From the NCBI RefSeq assembly GCF_009761395.1, contig NZ_LEKN01000034.1, positions 229,321 to 293,320 of the forward strand: a DNA stretch of 64,000 nucleotides, given 5' to 3'. Under the pieces are notes generated by a model. The model was not told the DNA's origin, made no database searches, and saw only the letters and a program-made list of their open reading frames with translations. The DNA is from Ursidibacter maritimus (lineage in GTDB: Bacteria; Pseudomonadota; Gammaproteobacteria; Enterobacterales; Pasteurellaceae). Made by a program: the position numbers and the translations under genes. Shown piece by piece: positions 59,362 to 64,000 of the stretch. The stretch's first letter is position 1. The number at the start of each line of letters is the position of its first letter.

Positions 59362-60134
59362 TTAATTTCCTCTCGCTTAAAGACTAATTCATTTTCAGAT
59401 GAAAGCGTTTCATCAAACCAATATCCACCTAAATTAAAATCTTTAAGCTCTTCTACTTGGGTAGCTTGCGTTTGTAATAAATAACGTACCATCATTCCCC
59501 TTGCTTTCTTCGCATAGAAACTGATGACTTTATATTTGCCATTCTTTTCGTCTAAAAAAACAGGCTTAACAATTCTCGCTTGTAATTTTTTAGGCTGTAC
59601 AGCGCCAAAATATTCATCAGAGGCAAGGTTGATAAGCACATTATCGCCTTGCTCATCAATCGCTCGTTGTAAATGATTAGTGATAATCTCTCCCCAAAAA
59701 TGATAGAGATCTTTACCTTTCGGATTGGCTAGTTTTGTCCCCATTTCTAAACGGTAAGGTTGCATTAAATCTAAAGGTTTAAGTAAGCCATATAAGCCTG
59801 ATAACATTCTTAAATGGATTTGAGCATACTCAACTTCTGCTTTGGTCAGGGTTTCTGCTTCTAAGCCTGTATAAACATCACCTTTAAATGCAAATAACGC
59901 TGCTTTTGCATTACTGTGAGTATGTTCAAGCTGCCATTCGGCAAAACGTGCGACATTCAAACTAGCAAGCTTATCGCTAATTGACATAAGTGAGCCAACA
60001 TCAGCAGGAGTAAGTTGCTTACAAATATCAATAAGCTGTTGGCTATAAGCGGTAAGTTCTGGTTGAGAAAATGTAAATTGTTCAATTTGGGTGTCAAAAT
60101 CAAGCGTTTTGGCAGGGGAAATGATGGCAAGCAT
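59358..60134 (-). CDS. yaaA: Peroxide stress protein YaaA
   Basis: The 258-residue DUF328/UPF0246 protein lowers free iron and protects DNA during peroxide stress in E. coli. Family motifs: [13 protein letters not shown] at the start, [51 protein letters not shown] near 115, and [11 protein letters not shown]. It is coupled by a 4-base overlap to the lipoprotein gene and followed by the iron/zinc exporter fieF, a sensible grouping around metal and peroxide stress. An uptake-sequence pair lies upstream (about 60182-60250). Confidence 0.94.
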   Translation of the reverse strand: MLAIISPAKTLDFDTQIEQFTFSQPELTAYSQQLIDICKQLTPADVGSLMSISDKLASLNVARFAEWQLEHTHSNAKAALFAFKGDVYTGLEAETLTKAEVEYAQIHLRMLSGLYGLLKPLDLMQPYRLEMGTKLANPKGKDLYHFWGEIITNHLQRAIDEQGDNVLINLASDEYFGAVQPKKLQARIVKPVFLDEKNGKYKVISFYAKKARGMMVRYLLQTQATQVEELKDFNLGGYWFDETLSSENELVFKREEIK

Positions 60135-60286
60135 AGGATTTTCCGTTGTTCTAAAAATGACGAATTATAGCAGAAAAAAGATAAGCGGTAAGATTTCGAC
60201 GTTATTTTACAAGGAGTACTTGCAAAAAGTGGTGAATATCCGACCGCTTAATAGCCTATTTTATAATCTTAATTTTTCTCTATTTT

Positions 60287-61417
60287 TTATAATTTAAAAT
60301 CATCAAAATCGTCCACATTGATATTTGCATCAATTTGCCCAACAAGATAAGAGCTAACTTCGACTTCTTGCGGTGCAACCTGTACATTATCAGATACTAG
60401 CCAAGCATTGATCCAAGGAATTGGATTGCTCTTCGTTGGAAATGGCGTGCCTAAGCCGATCGCATTCATTCGAACATTGGCAATATATTCCACATATTGA
60501 CAAAGAATAGCTTCATTCAATCCCATCATTGAGCCATCTTTAAAAAGATATTTTGCCCAATCTTTTTCTTGTTGCACTACGTCCATAAATAGCTGGAAAG
60601 ATTGTTCGCGACACTCTTTTGCGATTTGCGTAAAATCATCGTCATCTTTACCATACGCCATTAAATTCAGTATGTGCTGGGTTCCAGTTAAATGTAGTGC
60701 TTCATCTCGTGCAATAAACTTAATGATTTTTGCGTTACCTTCCATCAATTTTCGTTCTGCAAACGCAAATGAACAAGCAAAAGAAACATAAAAACGTATT
60801 GCTTCTAACGCATTGATAGACTGCATACAAAGATATAATTTTCGTTTCAGTTCATATAGCGTCACTTGTCTTTTTTGACCTTCTACATCAAACTCCCCTT
60901 CACCAAAAATTTGGTAGAGTTGAGCATCTAAAATAAGTTGGTCATAGTAGGTTGAGATATCCCTTGCTCTTTTTTGGATCTCTTCATTCTCAACAATATC
61001 ATCGAAAATAATCGAAGGGTCATTGACGATATTTCGGATGATATGAGTATAGGAACGGGAGTGAATAGTTTCACTAAAAGACCAAGTTTCAATCCACGTT
61101 TCAAGTTCTGGAATTGAACAAATAGGCAACAATACCGCATTTGGCCCACGCCCTTGAATAGAGTCTAGCAATGTTTGATATTTTAAATTACTGATAAAAA
61201 TATGCTTCTCGTGTTCGGGTAAACCTTGATAGTCAATACGATCTTGAGAAACATCAATCTCTTCTGGTCTCCAGAAAAAAGAAAGTTGCTTTTCGATGAG
61301 TTTTTCAAAAATTTCATATTTTTGCTGATCATAACGTGCGACATTGACGTTTTGTCCAAAAAACATCGGCTCTTCAAGTTGATTATTCTTATGCTGGGAA
61401 AAAGTGGTATATGCCAT
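60287..61417 (-). CDS. nrdB: Ribonucleotide reductase class Ia beta subunit NrdB
   Basis: Supplies the tyrosyl radical, held by a di-iron centre, for ribonucleotide reduction. The 376-residue product matches E. coli NrdB (376): [34 protein letters not shown], the metal ligands around EHEKHIF and [39 protein letters not shown], and [13 protein letters not shown]. It follows nrdA by 67 bases containing an imperfect uptake sequence (core GCCCGCTT). Confidence 0.96.
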   Translation of the reverse strand: MAYTTFSQHKNNQLEEPMFFGQNVNVARYDQQKYEIFEKLIEKQLSFFWRPEEIDVSQDRIDYQGLPEHEKHIFISNLKYQTLLDSIQGRGPNAVLLPICSIPELETWIETWSFSETIHSRSYTHIIRNIVNDPSIIFDDIVENEEIQKRARDISTYYDQLILDAQLYQIFGEGEFDVEGQKRQVTLYELKRKLYLCMQSINALEAIRFYVSFACSFAFAERKLMEGNAKIIKFIARDEALHLTGTQHILNLMAYGKDDDDFTQIAKECREQSFQLFMDVVQQEKDWAKYLFKDGSMMGLNEAILCQYVEYIANVRMNAIGLGTPFPTKSNPIPWINAWLVSDNVQVAPQEVEVSSYLVGQIDANINVDDFDDFKL

Positions 61418-61484
61418 AATCTGATCCTTGTTACTTCTATCTTAACTGCCTTGCAAAAAATGAGAAAAATCTGCCCGCTTATAT

Positions 61485-63752
61485 CTAAATACGGCAAGCA
61501 CCGCTCTCGCAATTTGTGATGTCCTCTTGCGTATCGTCTGCGCCATCTCGAGTATTTTGGTAATAAAGCGTCTTCAAACCATATTTATAGGCAATCAACA
61601 AATCATTAAGCAGGATTTTCATTGGGACTTTTCCATCAGGGAAACGGCTAGGGTCATAATTCGTATTCGTTGAGATCGCCTGATCAACAAACTTCTGCAT
61701 TATTCCGACTAATTGTAAATAGCCTTCATTATTAGGTATATCCCATAATAACTCGTATTGGTTGCGGAATTTTTCATATTCTGGAACAACTTGACGCAAA
61801 ATACCATCTTTTGATGCTTTAATACTGACGTATCCTCGTGGTGGCTCAATACCATTAGTTGCATTAGAAATCTGAGATGAAGTTTCAGATGGCATCAATG
61901 CAGTCAGTGTAGAATTTCGTAAGCCATATTGCTGAATATCAGATCTTAATTGCTCCCAATCATAATGTAATGGCTCTGTAGTAAGAACATCTATATCTGA
62001 TTTATAGGTATCAATAGGTAAAATACCTTGCGAATAAGTCGTTTGGTTAAAATATTCACAAGCACCTTGCTCTTTCGCTAACTTATTTGACGCCTTTAAT
62101 AAATAGTATTGAATAGCTTCAAAAGTGCGATGAGTCAAATTATTCGCACTGCTATCTGAATATTTCACACCATTTTTCGCTAAATAATAAGCAAAGTTAA
62201 TGACCCCGATACCCAACGAGCGTCTCTTGGTTGAGTTTACTTCCGCTTCTTTTAACGGATAATCTTGATAATCCAGTAAAGCGTCTAATGCTCTTACCGC
62301 TAAATCTGCCAGTTCTTCTAATTCATCTAAATTCTCTAAAGCACCCAAATTAAATGCAGATAAGGTACAGAGTGCAATTTCACCTTCATCAACATTATCA
62401 TCATTAAGTGGTTTAGTTGGTAGGGCGATTTCTAGACATAGATTAGATTGTCTAATTGGCGCAACACTTGCAATAAAAGGAGAATGAGTATTACAGTGAT
62501 CGACATTTTGAATATAAATACGCCCTGTTGACGCTCGTTCTTGCATCAGTAAAGAAAAGAGTTCGGTAGCTTTGATTGTCTTCTTACGGATACTCTCATC
62601 TTTTTCATATCGAACATATAACTCTTCAAATGCTTTTTGATCGGAAAAAAAGGTTTCGTATAAATTAGGCACATCAGATGGGCTGAATAAGGTGATATTT
62701 TCACCCTTAATTAAACGCTGGTACATCAGCCTGTTTAATTGAACTCCATAGTCCATATGGCGAACACGATTATCCTCTACCCCACGGTTGTTTTTCAATA
62801 CTAATAGGCTTTCCACTTCCAAATGCCAAATAGGATAGAAAACAGTTGCCGCACCGCCTCGAACTCCCCCTTGAGAGCAAGATTTTACAGCCGCTTGGAA
62901 TAATTTATAAAATGGAATACAACCAGTATGAAATGCTTCACCATTGCGAATAGGGCTTCCCAATGCACGAATAGCACCAGCGTTAATTCCAATACCTGCT
63001 CGTTGTGAGACATATTTAACAATCGCAGATGTTGTTGCATTGATAGAATTTAAACTATCGCCACACTCAATCAACACACAAGAGCTAAATTGTCTAGTTG
63101 GCGTGCGAACCCCTGCCATAATAGGCGTAGGCAATGAAATTTTGAATGTTGAAATTGCATCATAAAATCGACGAATATAATCTAAGCGAGTTTCTTTAGG
63201 GTAAGCACTAAATAAGCAGGCTGCAATTAACACATAGAGAAATTGTGGGCTCTCGTAAATCTCGCCAGATACTCGATTTTGTATCAGATATTTTCCTTGT
63301 AGCTGATTGACCGCAGCATAAGAAAAATTGAGATCTCGACCATGATCAATAAAAGTATCGATTTTATCTAATTCTTCACGACTATATTCTGTTAGTAAAC
63401 TTGCATCATATTTTCCACATCGTACCATTTTTTTGACTTGTTCATATAAATGTGGAGGCTCAAATCTAGAATAGGCTTTTTTACGCAGATGGAATATCGC
63501 TAAACGAGCAGCTAAGTATTGATAATCTGGAGTATCTTGAGAAATCAGATCGGCGGCAGCTTTTATAATAGTTTCATGAATATCTGATGTTTTAATCCCC
63601 TCATAAAATTGAATATGGGATCGCAGTTCAACCTGTGAAACAGATACATTTTCTAACCCTTCCGCCGCCCAAGTAATAACGCGGTGAATCTTATCTAAAT
63701 CGATCGGTTCTAAACGCCCATCACGTTTAGTAACCATAAGCGCTTCAGTCAT
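61485..63752 (-). CDS. nrdA: Ribonucleotide reductase class Ia alpha subunit NrdA
   Basis: Catalytic and allosteric subunit that reduces ribonucleoside diphosphates to deoxy forms. The 755-residue product has the N-terminal ATP-cone (LVTKRDG-like MVTKRDGRLEPIDLDKIHRV), active-site cysteines in RQFSSCVLIECGD, RQSNLCLEIALP and IALCTLSAFN, and the C-terminal shuttle pair CESGAC. ATG 63752 (MTEALMV) has AGGAG 8 bases upstream and aligns with E. coli; an in-frame ATG 11 codons earlier is rejected. Tandem NrdR-type boxes lie 48 bases upstream. Confidence 0.96.
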   Translation of the reverse strand: MTEALMVTKRDGRLEPIDLDKIHRVITWAAEGLENVSVSQVELRSHIQFYEGIKTSDIHETIIKAAADLISQDTPDYQYLAARLAIFHLRKKAYSRFEPPHLYEQVKKMVRCGKYDASLLTEYSREELDKIDTFIDHGRDLNFSYAAVNQLQGKYLIQNRVSGEIYESPQFLYVLIAACLFSAYPKETRLDYIRRFYDAISTFKISLPTPIMAGVRTPTRQFSSCVLIECGDSLNSINATTSAIVKYVSQRAGIGINAGAIRALGSPIRNGEAFHTGCIPFYKLFQAAVKSCSQGGVRGGAATVFYPIWHLEVESLLVLKNNRGVEDNRVRHMDYGVQLNRLMYQRLIKGENITLFSPSDVPNLYETFFSDQKAFEELYVRYEKDESIRKKTIKATELFSLLMQERASTGRIYIQNVDHCNTHSPFIASVAPIRQSNLCLEIALPTKPLNDDNVDEGEIALCTLSAFNLGALENLDELEELADLAVRALDALLDYQDYPLKEAEVNSTKRRSLGIGVINFAYYLAKNGVKYSDSSANNLTHRTFEAIQYYLLKASNKLAKEQGACEYFNQTTYSQGILPIDTYKSDIDVLTTEPLHYDWEQLRSDIQQYGLRNSTLTALMPSETSSQISNATNGIEPPRGYVSIKASKDGILRQVVPEYEKFRNQYELLWDIPNNEGYLQLVGIMQKFVDQAISTNTNYDPSRFPDGKVPMKILLNDLLIAYKYGLKTLYYQNTRDGADDTQEDITNCESGACRI

Positions 63753-63799
63753 CTGATGTCTCCTATGTAGATTATAAATTAACATTGGTCACTCATCAG

Positions 63800-63847
63800 G
63801 CACCATATATAGTATTCCTCTAAGTAACGGAGCACAAGATAATGTTA
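63800..63847 (-). promoter_or_regulatory. Tandem NrdR-type boxes upstream of nrdAB
   Basis: Two 16-base elements, GCACCATATATAGTAT (63800-63815) and GCACAAGATAATGTTA (63832-63847), match the NrdR palindrome ACACWATATATWGTGT at 13 and 11 positions. Their starts are exactly 32 bases apart, three helical turns, as in known NrdR sites. They precede nrdA on the minus strand. Confidence 0.7.
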
Positions 63848-63938
63848 TTTAATAAAAATTTCAAACGGAATATTTTGTCAATTTAATTGACATTAGATAA
63901 CCTATTCAATCATAAGTATTTTTGAAAAGAAAAAAGAA

Positions 63939-63963
63939 AAAGGCAGGAAAAATTCCTGCCTTT
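63939..63963. terminator. Terminator near the right edge
   Basis: AAAGGCAGGAA (63939-63949), AAA, TTCCTGCCTTT (63953-63963): a perfect 11-bp stem flanked on the left by A-rich DNA, so it ends a leftward transcript entering from beyond the window, upstream of the nrdA promoter. No gene is visible in the remaining 37 bases. Confidence 0.85.
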
Positions 63964-64000
63964 GCTCGAAAAACGAAAATGTCGGGTAGCGAAAATATAT

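Noticed and set aside
60135..60286. Possible small gene between yaaA and nrdB
   Set aside because: The stretch is explained by an inverted uptake-sequence pair and A+T-rich DNA; no start with a ribosome site gives a convincing product.

Overview
The window is a contiguous piece of a Pasteurellaceae chromosome. Evidence: low G+C, gene-by-gene similarity to Haemophilus/Actinobacillus/E. coli orthologues, and many copies of the Apl-type DNA uptake signal (core AAGCGGT, often with CAAGCGGTCAGAT and a T-rich then TTGCAAA tail). The Hin-type core AAGTGCGGT was not noticed. This points to the Actinobacillus pleuropneumoniae / Mannheimia / Bibersteinia / Glaesserella branch. The species cannot be fixed from sequence reading alone. 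I saw no prophage, insertion sequence, CRISPR array or other mobile island. The content is overwhelmingly core housekeeping DNA.

Layout. 1-227: 5' part of a DUF423 membrane protein (minus). 521-5160: moaACDE (molybdopterin synthesis), ybeY (rRNA maturation), tmcA (tRNA-Met acetylation). 5152-8892: mglBAC galactose ABC importer with a class II CRP promoter. 8963-11798: SetB-like sugar efflux pump, SanA-like protein, EamA transporter. 11889-17977: methionine-linked block with metX, metK and a permease-DUF998-argE operon, with MetJ operators before metX and before the permease. 18052-25603: AEC transporter, tRNA-Asn, moeB, hemW, sdaA, sdaC, radA. 25680-29594: apfABCD type IV pilus/competence operon with a CRP-S-like site. 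29665-42779: purF-cvpA, an FAD oxidoreductase, the pyruvate dehydrogenase operon aceE-aceF-lpdA, then purE-asparaginase-purK. 42853-48048: lysS, gyrB, fdhE. 48167-52534: afuABC (hexose-phosphate-type ABC importer) with a second class II CRP promoter. 52597-52919: a decayed gene remnant. 52939-63752: folA, ushA, dgkA, tcyP, a DUF2310 protein, fieF, a lipoprotein, yaaA, nrdB, nrdA, with tandem NrdR-type boxes upstream of nrdA.

The genes tie together through regulation. CRP appears to control sugar uptake (mgl, afu) and, in its Sxy-dependent form, the competence pilus. MetJ appears to control metX and the permease operon, PurR controls cvpA-purF and purE, and NrdR controls nrdAB. Two post-transcriptional themes recur. 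A strong hairpin follows the first, abundantly needed gene of three operons (mglB, afuA, apfA). Paired inverted uptake sequences act as terminator-like hairpins between genes. No clearly new multi-gene system was found. The most useful leads are the MetJ-boxed permease-DUF998-argE operon, the CRP-S-like pilus promoter paired with a reduced prepilin peptidase, the structured moaA leader, and the unrecognised pseudogene before folA.
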